Below are positions 1 through 17,294 of a DNA stretch of 64,000 nt, in pieces. Numbering within the stretch: position 1 is the stretch's first letter; the number at the start of each line of letters is the position of its first letter. This stretch comes from Eriocheir sinensis (lineage: Eukaryota > Arthropoda > Malacostraca > Decapoda > Varunidae). The notes beneath the pieces were generated by a model that worked only from the letters and a program-made list of their open reading frames with translations, was not told where the DNA came from and ran no database searches. The stretch is taken from the NCBI RefSeq assembly GCF_024679095.1, contig NW_026111206.1, positions 224,253 to 288,252 on the forward strand, given 5' to 3'. Position numbers and translations under genes: made by a program.

Positions 1-1741
<1,741 letters not shown>

Positions 1742-1760
1742 ATATATTATATTATATATA
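1742..1760. repeat. Palindromic orientation-switch junction (type A, copy 1)
   Basis: The near-palindrome ATATATTATATTATATATA marks a change from A-rich to T-rich monomers. The sequence on both sides (AAATATGTATAAA on the left, TTTTTATTGATATTTGCG on the right) is shared with the copies at 5,265, 21,863 and 31,345. Inverted copies lie at 12,572 and 49,666. All six are therefore one ancestral junction. Confidence 0.9.
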
Positions 1761-3688
1761 TTTTTATTGATATTTGCGTTATTTATGTGTATTTTGTATA
1801 TGTTTACTCTCCTTAGAAATTTACATATTATTTAATTGGTATTTTGTCTATTTTTTATACGAATTACATGATTATTTGTGTATTTTACATTATTTTTTGT
1901 TACGTATTTAAATAATTTAATGTGTATTTTGTTTATATATTTTTATACAAATTCTACGTTTTATATGTAATATTTGTATAGGTATATTTTATTGTTACAA
2001 TTTACATTATTTTTATGTATTTTGTATATATATTTCAATTCAGAATTTAGCTTTTATTTTGGTTGTGTATTTTGTATATCTATTTATTTTAATACAAAAT
2101 CAAATATTTTTATGTTTTTTCAAATATATATATTTAAAAAAAATGCGTTATTTTTATGGGTATTTTGTAAATCTTAATTTTCATACAAATTTACATTATT
2201 TTTATTAATATTTTTCTGGTATTTTATTTCGTTTGATACGATTTTACATTATTTTATTTGTGTTTTGTATATATTTTTTATACATATTTACATTATTTAA
2301 TGTTTTTTTGGTATTTATATTTGATACAAAATTTACGTAATCTTAAGTCTATATGTTTATATATTTTCATTCAAATTTACATTATTTTAAGTGTATTTTG
2401 TATATTGAATTACATTGTTTTATATGTACTTTGTATATATATATTTTTATATTGTGCCATTTACATTATTTAATATTTATTTTGAATATATATTTTTATA
2501 CAAATTCATGGTATTTATGTGTATTTGTATATATATTTTCATATAAATTTACATTATTGTATGTGTATTTTGTACATATATTTATTACAAATCTACCTTT
2601 ATTTTTATGTTTATTTTGTATATTTGAATTTATATTTATCCAAATACACATTCTTTTTATTGTATTTTTGTTTATTTATTTTAATTCAATTAACACTTAT
2701 TTATATTATTATTTTGTATACATTTTTTTATACGTATGTTACTTAATTTTATGTGTGTATTTTGTATATATATTTTTTTTAGAAATCTTACGTTATTTTT
2801 TATTTGTATTCGTATATATATTTTGAAACAAATTGACATTGTTTTTATAAGTGTATTTTTGCATATCTCTTTCAATACAAATTTACCTTATTGTATGTGC
2901 ATTTTGTATATTTATTTCAATACAAATTTAAATATTTTTTGTGTATTTTGGTATAAATATTTTTATAAGAAAATGCGCTATATTAGTATGGGAATTTTGC
3001 ATCTTTTATTTTCATACAAACTTACATTATTTTATTTTCAAGGAAATTTACTTCATTTTATGAGTATTCGTATATATTTTGATACAAATTTACATTATTG
3101 ATGTGTATTTTGCATATCTATTTCAATACAAATTTACTTTTATTGTACGTGCATTTTTTGTATATTTATTTTAATACAAATTTAATTATTTATGTATTTT
3201 GTATATATATTTATACAACATACGTTATTATATTCATAACAAATTTATTTGGCATTATATGTATTTGTATAAATATTTTGATGCTGGAATTTCATTTTAT
3301 TTCATGTAATATCTTGTATATATATTTAACCAAATTTAGCTTATTTGTATCAGCATTTGCTGCCAAATTTAATTACTTTCTGTGTATTTTATATATAGTT
3401 TTATATAAATTTACGTTATTTTATGTATTATAGAAAATATATTTATACAAATACACATTCTTTTATTGGTATTGTTTATTTATTTTTGGATACGAGTTAC
3501 ATTATTTTTATGTATTTCTGTATACATTTTTTTATACGTATTTGATGTATGTGTGTATTTTGTATATATTTTATAGAAATCTACGTTATTTTATGTGTGT
3601 ATTCGTATATATTTTGAAACAAATTTCATTAGTGCGCCTTATATATGTACTTTTGCATATTCATTTCAATACAAATTACCTTATTGTA
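1761..3688 (+). repeat. 45-bp satellite block, T-rich top strand
   Basis: Forward monomers follow junction A. The first 600 bp match 5,284-5,850, 21,885-22,440 and 31,372-31,930, including the unit with TTTAAGTCTATATG near 2,340. From about 2,400 the block jumps to the series that elsewhere carries ATTTAATATTTATTTTGAATA (24,628, 29,038, 50,770, 52,022). This copy has more one-base insertions and deletions than its relatives, so open frames are short. No gene is seen. Confidence 0.9.
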
Positions 3689-3702
3689 CATATAAAACAA
3701 TG
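3681..3702. repeat. Orientation-switch junction (type B, copy 1)
   Basis: A T-rich unit ending TACCTTATTGTAC runs directly into the A-rich unit ATATAAAACAATGTAAA. The same chimeric sequence is at 29,819-29,840, and its reverse complement is at 51,145-51,166. It is a shared ancestral breakpoint, not an independent event. Confidence 0.88.
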
Positions 3703-5264
3703 TAAATTTGTTTCAAAAATATATGTACGATCACACACATAAAATAACGTAGATTTCTATAAAAATATATATTGAAAATAATACATAAAATTAAGTAAAT
3801 ACGCATTAAAAAATGTAAACAAAATACACATAAAATAATGTAAATTGAAAACAAAAATAAACAAATAATTCAATAAAAGAATGTGTATTTGAGATAAATA
3901 TAAATGTGCAAAATACACATACAAAATAAAACATAAAATAAGGTAAAATTTGTAATGAAATATATGTACAAAATACACATAAAATAATGTAAATTTATAT
4001 GAAAATATATATACAAATAAAATATAAAATACCAAGAATTGTATAAAATTATATATTCAAAATAAATATTAAATAATGTAAATGCGTAGTATAAAATATA
4101 TACACAAAGTACATATTGAAATAAATGTTAATTCGTATCAATATAAATCAACAAAATACTCAATAAAATAATATATATTTGAATGAAAATAGATTTACAA
4201 AATACATATAACTCCAAGCTAAAAATTTATATTGAAATATATACAAAAATACATAAAAATACTTGAAACTTGTATGAAAATAGATATTCAAATAACATAT
4301 AAAACTAGGTAAATTCTTTTTGAATATATATATAAAATACCCATAAGATATTGTAAATTGTGAAATCAAAATACAAACATTCAGACTTAAAAGAATGTAA
4401 ATTTAATAAAACAAATACACATAATATTAAATAACAAATTATGCATGAAAAAAAATATATACAAAATACACAAATAGAATAATGTCAAAATCGTATCAAA
4501 ATGAATACAGTAAAAATATCAATAAAAATAACGTAAATTTGTATGAAAATAAAGATGCAAAATACCTATAAAATAACGAATTATTTTATAAAATGCATAT
4601 ACGAAAATACACATAGAATAATTAAATTTGTATTAAAATTATACAAAATGCATAATAATAAATTTAAATTTGATTATATTAAATGAAATATATATACAAA
4701 TAATATATAAAATAAGGTAAATATGTTATTGAAATATATATATGGTATATAAAATAATATAAATTTATATGAAAATATATATACAAATACACATAAAATA
4801 ACATGAATTTGTATAAAATTTGTTTCAAAATATATACAAATATCACACATTAAATAACGTAAATTTTATGAAAAGGTATATATAAATAATAATATACAAA
4901 TAATTTAAATACGTATCGTAATATATAATAAAATATTGTCGATAAATAATGTAAATCAAGAAATTAAATACAATAAAATACTAATAAAAGAATGTATATT
5001 TAGAAATATAATATATAAAATACACATAAAATAAGGTAAATTTATATAAAACAATATACAGAAATACATAGAAGTAATTAAATTTGTATGAAAATAGATA
5101 TACAAAATACACATAAAGTTAGGCAAATTTGTATTGAAATACATACAAAACTCACATAAAATAATGTAAATTTGTATGAAAAATATATGAACATATATAA
5201 AATAACGCAAAATTGGATAATATATATACAAAATATACATTAAATATTTTAAATTATGTATAAA
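3703..5264 (-). repeat. 45-bp satellite block, A-rich top strand
   Basis: Reverse-orientation monomers lie between junction B and the second junction A. The order of unit variants matches 29,841-31,344, including the unit GTAAATGCGTA near 4,080 (30,208) and the irregular fusion AATTTAAATTTGATTATATT at 4,661 (30,739). The copy at 3.7-5.3 kb has more small indels. No gene is seen. Confidence 0.9.
4661..4688. repeat. In-orientation fusion junction (type E, copy 1)
   Basis: AATTTAAATTTGATTATATT followed by AAATGAAA breaks the 45-bp phase without changing orientation. The same fusion is found at 30,739-30,766 and, inverted, at 50,251-50,280. It looks like an old deletion inherited by three block copies. 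Confidence 0.75.
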
Positions 5265-5283
5265 ATATATTATATTATATATA
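5265..5283. repeat. Palindromic orientation-switch junction (type A, copy 2)
   Basis: The 19 bp are identical to those at 1,742-1,760, with the same left and right flanks. Monomers change from A-rich to T-rich here. Confidence 0.9.
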
Positions 5284-8178
5284 TTTTATTGATATTTGCG
5301 TTATTTATGTGTATTTTGTATATGTTTTCTCATAGAAATTTACATGATTTTATTGGTATTTTGTCTATTTATTTTGATACGAATTACATGATTATTTGTG
5401 TATTTTGTACATTTTTTTATACGTATTTACATTATTTAATGTGTATTTTGTATATATATCTTTATACAAATTTACGTTATTATATGTGTATTTGTATAAG
5501 TATTTTGATACAAATTTACATTATTTTATGTATTTTGTATTTATATTTCAATTCAAATTTAGCTTATTTTATGTGTATTTTGTATATCTATTTATTTTAA
5601 TACAAAATCAAATATTTTATGTTTTTTCGTATATATATTTTCATAAAAAATGCGTTATTTTATGGGTATTTTGCATCTTAATTTTCATACAAATTTACAT
5701 TATTTTATTAATATTTTCTTTATTTATATTGATACGATCTTACATTATTTTATTTGTGTTTGGTATATATTTATTTATACATATTTACATTATTTAATAT
5801 GTTTTTTGTATACATATTTGATACATATTTACGTTATTTTAAGTTATTTTATGTGTATATATTATATTTCATACAAATTTACATTATTTTTATGGGTATT
5901 TTGTATATATATTTCAAAAGAAATTTACCTAGTTTTATGTGTATTTTGAATATCTATTTTCATACAAACTCAAATTATTTTGAAACAAATTTACATTGTT
6001 TTAAGTGTATTTTGCATATTTTTTCAATACAAATTTACCTTATTGTATGTGCATTTTGTATATTAATTTGAATACAAATTTGATTAATATATGTGTATTT
6101 TTGTATATGTATTTTTATAAAAATATGCTTTATTTGATGAGTATTTTGCATCTTTATTTTCATACAAATTTACATTATTTTATTGATATTCTGTGTATTT
6201 ATTTTGATATGATTTTACTTTATTCTATGTGTATTTATATATATATATATTTTATATAAAATGTATTTGTTTTCATTTCATACAAATCTATATTATTTTA
6301 TGTGTTTTTTTACTTGTATTTATATACAAATTTAACTAGTTATATGTGTATTTTGTATATCTATTTTGTATGTATATTTTCATAGAAATTTACTCTATAT
6401 TATGAGTATTCGTATATATATTTTGATACAAATTTACATTATTGATGTGTATTTTGCATATCTCTTTCAATACAAATTTACTTTATTGTACGTGCATTTT
6501 GTATATTTATTTTAATACAAATTTAATTATTTTATATGTATTTTTGTATATATATTTTTATGCATATATGCGTTATTATATGAATATTTTGCATCTTTAT
6601 TTTCATAAAAATCTACAATATTTTATTGATATTGTCTTTATTTATTTTGATACGATTTAACATTATTCTATGAGTATTTTGTATATATTTTTTTATACAT
6701 ATTTACATTATTTAATGATCATTTTGTATATATTTTTTATCCAAACTTACATTATTTTATGTATTTGTTATATATTTTCATACATATTTACATTATTTAT
6801 GTGTTTTTGTATATATATTTTCTACGTATTTTAAATTATTTTATGTGTATTTTGTATATACATTTTCATAAGAAATTACGTTATTTTATTGTGTATAAGT
6901 ATATATTTTGATACAAATTTATACAAATTCATGTGATTTAATGTGTATTTGTATATATATTTTCATTCAAATTCTTATTATTTTATGTGTATTTTTTTAT
7001 ATTTTTCATTACAAATTTACCTTTATTTTATGTTTATTTGTATATTTATCTCATTCTATTTTAAATATTTTATGTGTATATTTGTATTTGTATTTAGGTT
7101 ATTTTATGTGTATTTTCTATATATATTTTCATCCAAAATACATTATTTTATTGGTATTTTCTTAATTAACTATACGAATTTAGATTATTTCAGGTATTTT
7201 GTATACATTTTTTATACTCATTTACATTATCTAATCTGTGTTTTGTATATATATTTATGCAAATTTATTTGATGTGCATTTTATGTATATATATATTCAT
7301 AGAAATTTGTTATTATTATGTGTTTTTGTATATCTATTTTCATACAAAATTAAAATACTTTGTGTATTTTGTATATAGTTTTATATAAATTTACGTTATT
7401 TTATGTGTATTTTGTATATTTATATTTATACAAATACACATTCTTTTATTATAATTTTTTTTTATTTATTTTGATACGAATTGATATTATTTTATGTGTA
7501 TTTTGTATACATTTTTTTTATACGTATTTACTTCATTTTATGTGTATTTTGTATAAATATTTTTATAGAAATTTACGTTATTTTATTTGTACTCGTATAT
7601 ATATTTTTAACAAATTTATATTGTGTTAAGTGTATATTACATATCTATTTCAATTTAAATTGACCTTATTGTATGTGTATTTTGTATATTTATTTTAATA
7701 CAAATCTAATTTTTTTATGTGTATTTTGGTATATATATAAAAAAAAATGTTATTTTATGGGTATTTTGCCTTTTATTTTCATACAAATTTCCATTATTTT
7801 ATTAATATTCTGTGTATATATTTTGATACGATTTTACATTATTCTATTTGTGTTTTGTATATATTTTTTATACAAATTTACGTTATTTTAAGTGTATTTA
7901 TTTATGTATTTTATTTTCAAATTTACATTATTTTATGTATTTTGTATATGTATTTCAATACAAATTTACGTTATTATATGTGTATTTTGTATATTTATTT
8001 TCATACAAATTTACATTATTTTGTGTATTTTGTATATATAGTTTGATACAAATTTAGGTTGTTTATATGTATTTTGTATATCTATTTTCATACAAATACA
8101 CATTCTTTTTATTGATATTTTGTTTATTTATTTGACGCGAATTTACAGTATATGTGTATTTTGTATATATATTTTTAT
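5284..8178 (+). repeat. 45-bp satellite block, T-rich top strand
   Basis: The forward series opens like 21,885 and 31,372. Landmark units of the TGCGTTATTTTATGGG/TATTTTGCATC type lie near 5,651, 6,126, 6,569 and 7,750. The first interval is shorter than in the other superblock copies, because a stretch near 5,990 is fused directly from CAAACTCAAATTATT to TGAAACAAATTTACATTG. The block ends in a one-off switch near 8,180. No gene is seen. Confidence 0.92.
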
Positions 8179-9137
8179 ACAAATATACACAAAAATATTT
8201 TAAATTTGTATAAAAAATATACAAATACACATAAAATTAGGTAAATTTGTATTGAAATACATACACAAAATACACATAAAATAATGTAATAAATGTAAAT
8301 GAAAATAATAATAAATTTAAAATAACGTAAATTTGTATAAAAAATATGTACAAAACACAAATAGAATATTGTAAATCGTATTAAATAAATACACAGAATA
8401 TTAATAAAATAATGGAAAATAAAGAAAATAAATAACCAAAAAAACACAATACTTTTTTATTTTTAAAATTTATATTAAAATACAAATAAACATTAAAAAA
8501 AAAAAAATTTGTAAAAAAATAAATACAAAAACACATACACACACACAATAAGGTATTGAAATAGATATGCAAAAATACATATAAAAACAATGTAAATTTG
8601 TTTCAAAAATATATACGAATACACATAAAATAACGTAGATTTCTATAAAATATATATATACAAAATACATAAAATGAAGAAAATACGTATAAAAAATGTA
8701 TACAAAATACACATAAAATAATGTAAATTGCATCAAAATAAATAAACAAAATACCAATAAAAGAATGTTTATTTGTTTAAATATAAATATACAAAATACA
8801 CATAAAATAACGTAAATTTATATAAAACTATATACAAAAATACACAGAAGTAATTAAATTTGTATGAAAATATATACAAAATACACTCAAAATAAGCTAA
8901 ATTTGAATTGAAATATATATACAAAATACATGAAATAAAGTAAATTTGTATCAAAATATTTAAACAAATACACATATAATAACGTAAATTTGTATGAAAA
9001 TATATAAACAAAATACACATTAAATAATGTAAATACTTATAAAAAAAATATGTACAAAATACACATATAATCATGTAATTCGTATCAAAATAAATAAACA
9101 AAATACCAATAAAATAATATAAATTTGTATGAGTAAA
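8179..9137 (-). repeat. 45-bp satellite block, A-rich top strand, with a degenerate patch
   Basis: Reverse monomers fill this block. Between about 8,410 and 8,550 the repeat is unusually degraded, with A runs (13 A at 8,495-8,507) and a short (AC)n stretch at 8,536-8,547. The block ends at the odd sequence GAGTAAACGCCTATG near 9,120-9,137. No gene is seen. Confidence 0.9.
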
Positions 9138-9617
9138 CGCCTATGTTGCATATTTTTTCAATACAAATTTACCTTATTATATACGCATTTTGTATATTAA
9201 TTTTAATACAAATATAATTATTCGATGTGTATTTTTGTATCTGTATTTTTATAAACATATGCTATATTTTTTGGGTATTTTGCATCTTTATTTTCATACA
9301 AATTTACATTATTTTATTGATATTCTGCTCATTCATTTTGATACGAATTGACATTATTCTATGTGTATTTTGTATATATTTTTCATTCAAATTTACGTTA
9401 TTTTATGTGTATTTGTTTATATATTTTGACACAAATTTACAATATTTTATGGGTATTTTGTATATACATTTCAAAAGAAATTTAAATAATTTTGTGTATT
9501 TTATATATCTATTTTCATACAAACTCAAATTATTTCTATGTATTTTTGTATATATTTTAATACAAATTTTAGTTATGTTATGTGTATTTTGTAAATTTAT
9601 TTTCATTCAAATATATA
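9138..9617 (+). repeat. Short 45-bp satellite block, T-rich top strand
   Basis: About ten forward monomers. The order matches 28,480-28,950 and 51,462-51,940, including the variant GCTCATTCATTTTGATAC and the unit CATTTCAAAAGAAATTTA. Both ends are orientation switches, and the right end is AAATATATATTAATTTAATTT near 9,610. Confidence 0.9.
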
Positions 9618-12571
9618 TTAATTTAATTTAAATTTGTATGAAAAGAAATATACAAAATACACATAAAATTCGGTTAATTTGTATTGAAATACATATACAA
9701 AATACAAATAAAATAATGTAAATTTGAAAGAAAATATATAAACAAATACACATATAATAACGTAAATTTGAATGAAATATATATACAAAATACACATTAA
9801 ATAATGTAAATATGTATCAAAAAATATATACAAAACACAAATAGAATAATGTAAAATCGTATCAAAATATATACACAGAATATTAATAAAATAATGTAAA
9901 TTTGTATGAAAATTAAGATGCAAAATACCTATAAAATAACCCATTTTTTTAAAAATTATTGATACCAAAATACACATAAAATATTTGAATTTGTATTAAA
10001 ATAAATATACAAAATGCACATACAATAAGGTAAATTTGTATTGAAATAGATATGCAAAATACATATAAAATAATGTAAATTTGTTTCAAAATATATATAC
10101 GAATACACATAAAATAACGTAGATTTCTATAAAATACATATACAAAATACACATAAAATTAAGTAAATACGTATAAAAAAATGTATACAAAATACACATA
10201 AAATAATGTAAATTCGTATAAATGTAAATAAACAATATACCAATAAAAGAATGTGTATTTGTATAAATATAAATATACAAAATGCACATAAAATAACGTA
10301 AATTTATATAAAACTATATACATAAAATAACGCAAATTTCTATAAAAATATATGTACAAAAATGAACATAAAATAAATTTGCATAAAAATATGTATACAA
10401 AACACACATTAGATAATGTAAATGAGTATAAAAATATGTATACAAAATACCTATGAAATAATCTAAACTCGTATAGAATTAAATTAAGAAAATACCAATA
10501 AAATATTGTAATTTTGGATGAAAATATATATACAAAATACACATAAAATAACCTAAATACAAATACAAATATACACATAAAATAATCTAAAATTGAATGA
10601 AATAAATATACAAAATAAACATAAAATAATATAAATGTTTATGAAAATATATATACCAATACACATTAAATGACATGAATTTGTATAAAATTTGTATCAA
10701 AATATATACTTATACACACAATAAAATAACGTAATTTTTTAATGAAAATGTATATACAAAATACACATAAAATAATTTAAATACGTAGGAAAATATATAT
10801 ACAAAAAACACATAAAATAGTGTAAATTTGTATGAAAATATATATACAAATACACATAAAATAATGTAAATTTGGATAAAATATATATACAAAATAAACA
10901 TTAAATAATGTAAATATGTATAAAAAAAATATATACAAAATACACATAGAGTAATGTTAAATCGAATCAAAATAAATAAAGTGAATATCAATAAAATAAT
11001 GTAAATTTGTATGAAAATAAAGATGCAAAATATCCATATAATAACGCATATTTGCATAAAAATATATATACAAATATACATATAAAATAATTAAATTTGT
11101 AATAAAATAAATATACAAAATGCACGTACAATAAAGTAAATTTGTATTGAAATAGATATGCAAAATACACATCAATAATGTAAATTTGTATCAAAATATA
11201 TATACGAATACTCATAAAATAGAGTAAATTTCTATGAAAATATACATACAAAATAGATATACAAAATACACATATAACTAGTTAAATTTGTATTTAAATA
11301 CATGTACAAAAAACACATAAAATAATGTAGATTTGTATGAAATGAAAACAAATACATTTTATATAAAATATATATACAAAATACACATAGAATAATGTAT
11401 AATCATATCAAAATAAATACACAGAATATCAATAAAATAATGTATATTTGTTTGAAAATAAAGATGCAAAATACCCATAAAATAAAGCATATTTTTATAA
11501 AAATACATATACAAAAATACACATAGATTAATCAAATTTGTATTAAAATTAATATACAAAATGCACATACAATACGATAAATTTGTATTGAAAAAATATG
11601 CAAAATACACATAAAACAATGTAAATTTGTTTCAAAATATATATACGAATACACATAAAATAACGTAGATTTCTATAGAAATATATATACAAAATACACT
11701 TGAAATAATGTAAATACGTATAAAAATATATATACAAAATACACATTAAATAATGTTAATTTGTGTCAAAATAAATAAACAAAATATCATGAAAAGAATG
11801 TGTATTTGTATGAAAATAGATATACAAAATACATAAAATATCCTAAATTTGTATAAAACTATATACAAAATACACAACAATAATTTAAACTTGTATGAAA
11901 ATAAATATACAAAAAACATATAAAATTAGGTAAATTTGTATTGAAATACATATACAAAATACACATAAAATAATGTAAATTTGAATGAAAATATATAAAC
12001 ATCTAGACTTAAAATAATGTAAATTTGTATCAAATATATATACAAAAAACACATTAAATAATGTAAATATGTATAAAAAAAATATATACAAAACACAAAT
12101 AAAATAATGTAAAATCGTATCAAAATAAATACAGAAAATATTAATAAAATAATGTAAATTTGTATGAAAATTAAGATGCAAAATACCCATAAAATAACGC
12201 ATTTTTTATAAAAATATATATACGAAAAAACATAAAATATTTGATTTTGTATTAAAATAAATAGATATACAAAATACACATAAAATAAGCTAAATATGAA
12301 TTGAAATATATATACAAAGTACATAAAATAATGTAAATTTGTATCAAAATACTTATACAAATAAACATATAATAACGTAAATTTGTATAAAAATATATAA
12401 ACAAAATACACATTAAATAATGTAAATACGTATAAAAAAATGTACAAAATACACAAATAATCATGTAATTCGTATCAAAATAAATAGACAAAATAGCAAT
12501 AAAATAATGTAAATTTCTATTAGAAAACATATACAAAATACACATAATTAACGCAAATATCAATAAAAATA
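9618..12571 (-). repeat. 45-bp satellite superblock, A-rich top strand (copy of 46.9-49.66 kb)
   Basis: Reverse monomers with landmark units (GATGCAAAATACCCAT type) near 9,910, 11,025, 11,468 and 12,178. The last two intervals (about 443 and 710 bp) are the same as near 48,118/48,560/49,270 and, mirrored, near 22,246/22,955/23,396. This shows shared descent at the scale of the whole block. Irregular units such as GTGTATAAAATTTGTATC near 10,690 are also shared (47,690). No gene is seen. Confidence 0.93.
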
Positions 12572-12590
12572 TATATATAATATAATATAT
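12572..12590. repeat. Palindromic orientation-switch junction (type A, copy 3, inverted)
   Basis: TATATATAATATAATATAT is the exact reverse complement of the junction at 1,742. The flanks ACGCAAATATCAATAAAA and TTTTATACATATTTAAA are also reverse-complemented, so the whole region is an inverted copy. Confidence 0.9.
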
Positions 12591-14598
<2,008 letters not shown>

Positions 14599-14618
14599 AT
14601 ACATATAGAGTAAATTTC
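14599..14618. repeat. Orientation-switch junction (type C, copy 1)
   Basis: ATACATATAGAGTAAATTTC joins a T-rich unit to an A-rich one. It is identical at 58,789-58,808, and its reverse complement lies at 54,470-54,489. The right half also follows the (TA)n tract at 36,608. Confidence 0.85.
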
Positions 14619-14932
14619 TATGAAAATATATATTCAAAATACATATAAAATTATGTAAATAAGTATAAAAAATATATATCATATACACCTAAAAAAATGA
14701 AAATTCGTATCAAAATAAATAAACAAAATTCCTATAAAAGAACGTATATTTGTAGGAAAATAGATATACAAAATACTCATAAAATTACGAGAATTTGAAT
14801 AAAAAAATATACAAAATACAAAAAAATAAATTTCAATTTGTATGAAAATAGATATACAAAATACACATATAATTAGTTAAATTTGTATTTAAATACATGT
14901 ACAAAATACACATAAAATAATGTAAATTTGTT
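14619..14932 (-). repeat. Short 45-bp satellite block, A-rich top strand
   Basis: About seven reverse monomers between two switches. They match 36,615-36,880, 39,310-39,620 and 58,809-59,110, sharing the units AAATTATGTAAATAAGTAT and CCGATAAAAGAACGTAT, here with CCTATAAAAGAACG. No gene is seen. Confidence 0.9.
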
Positions 14933-16127
<1,195 letters not shown>

Positions 16128-17284
16128 ACGTACATATAAAATAATACAAATTTAATTATTCTATGGTAAATTTGTTTCAAAATATATATACGAATACACA
16201 TAAAATAACGTTGATTTCTATAGGAATATATATACAAAATACACATGAAATGATGAAAATACGTATAAAAATATATATACAAAATACACATTAAATACTT
16301 TAAATTCGCGTCAAAATAAATAAACAAAATATCAATAAAAGAATGTGTATTTGAATGAAAATAGATATACAAAATACACATAGAATAACCTAAATTTGTA
16401 TCAAACTATATACAAAAATACACAAAAATATTTTAAATTTGTATGAAAATAAATATACAAAATACACATAAAATTAGGTAAATTTGTATTAAAATACATA
16501 TACAAAATACACATAAAATAATGTAAATTTGAATGAAAAGACATAAACAAATACACTTAAAATAACGTAAATTTGTATAAAAAAAATATATACAAAACAC
16601 AAATAGAATAATGTAAAATCGTATCAAAATAAATACACAGAATATTAATAAAATAATGTAAATTTGTATGAAAATAATGAGGCAAAATACCCATAAAATA
16701 ACGCATTTTTTTATTTATAAAAATATATATACCAAAATACACATCAAAATTTTTTATTTGAATTGAAATAAATATATAAAAAACACTTACAATAAGGTAA
16801 ATTTGTATTGAAATAGATATGCAAAATACATATAAAACAATGTAAATTTGTTTCAAAATATATATACGAATACACATAAAATAACGTAGATTTCTATAAA
16901 AATATATATACACATAAAATGAAGTAAATACGTATAAAATGTATACAAAATACACATAAAATAATGTAAATTGTATCAAAATAAATATACAAAATACCAA
17001 TAAAAGAATTTGTATAAATATAAATATACAAAATACACATAAAATAACGTAAATTTATATAAAACTATATACAAAAATACACAGAAGTATTTTAATTTGT
17101 ATGAAAACAGATATACAAAATAAGGTAAATTCGTTTCAAATTCAATAAACAAAATTCAGATAAAAGAACGAATATTTGTAGAAAAAACAAATACACATAA
17201 AATCACGAAAATTTGTATGAAAATATATAAAAAAATAAACAAAAATAATTTCAATTTGTATGAAAATAAATATACAAAATACAC
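16128..17284 (-). repeat. 45-bp satellite block, A-rich top strand
   Basis: Reverse monomers whose order follows 42,290-43,160, including the unit AATTCGCGTC near 16,312 (42,312). From about 17,100 the block is the mirror of 43,165-43,345. Ends at switch type D. No gene is seen. Confidence 0.9.
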
Positions 17285-17294
17285 ATGTATTTTG
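17276..17294. repeat. Orientation-switch junction (type D, copy 1)
   Basis: AAAATACACATGTATTTTG fuses A-rich to T-rich monomers. Its exact reverse complement is at 43,159-43,177, and the flanks are also mirrored. The two regions are therefore inverted copies of each other. Confidence 0.85.

Noticed and set aside
1742..1760. Inverted terminal repeat of a DNA transposon
   Set aside because: The palindrome marks a change in satellite orientation. No transposase or target duplication accompanies any of its six copies.
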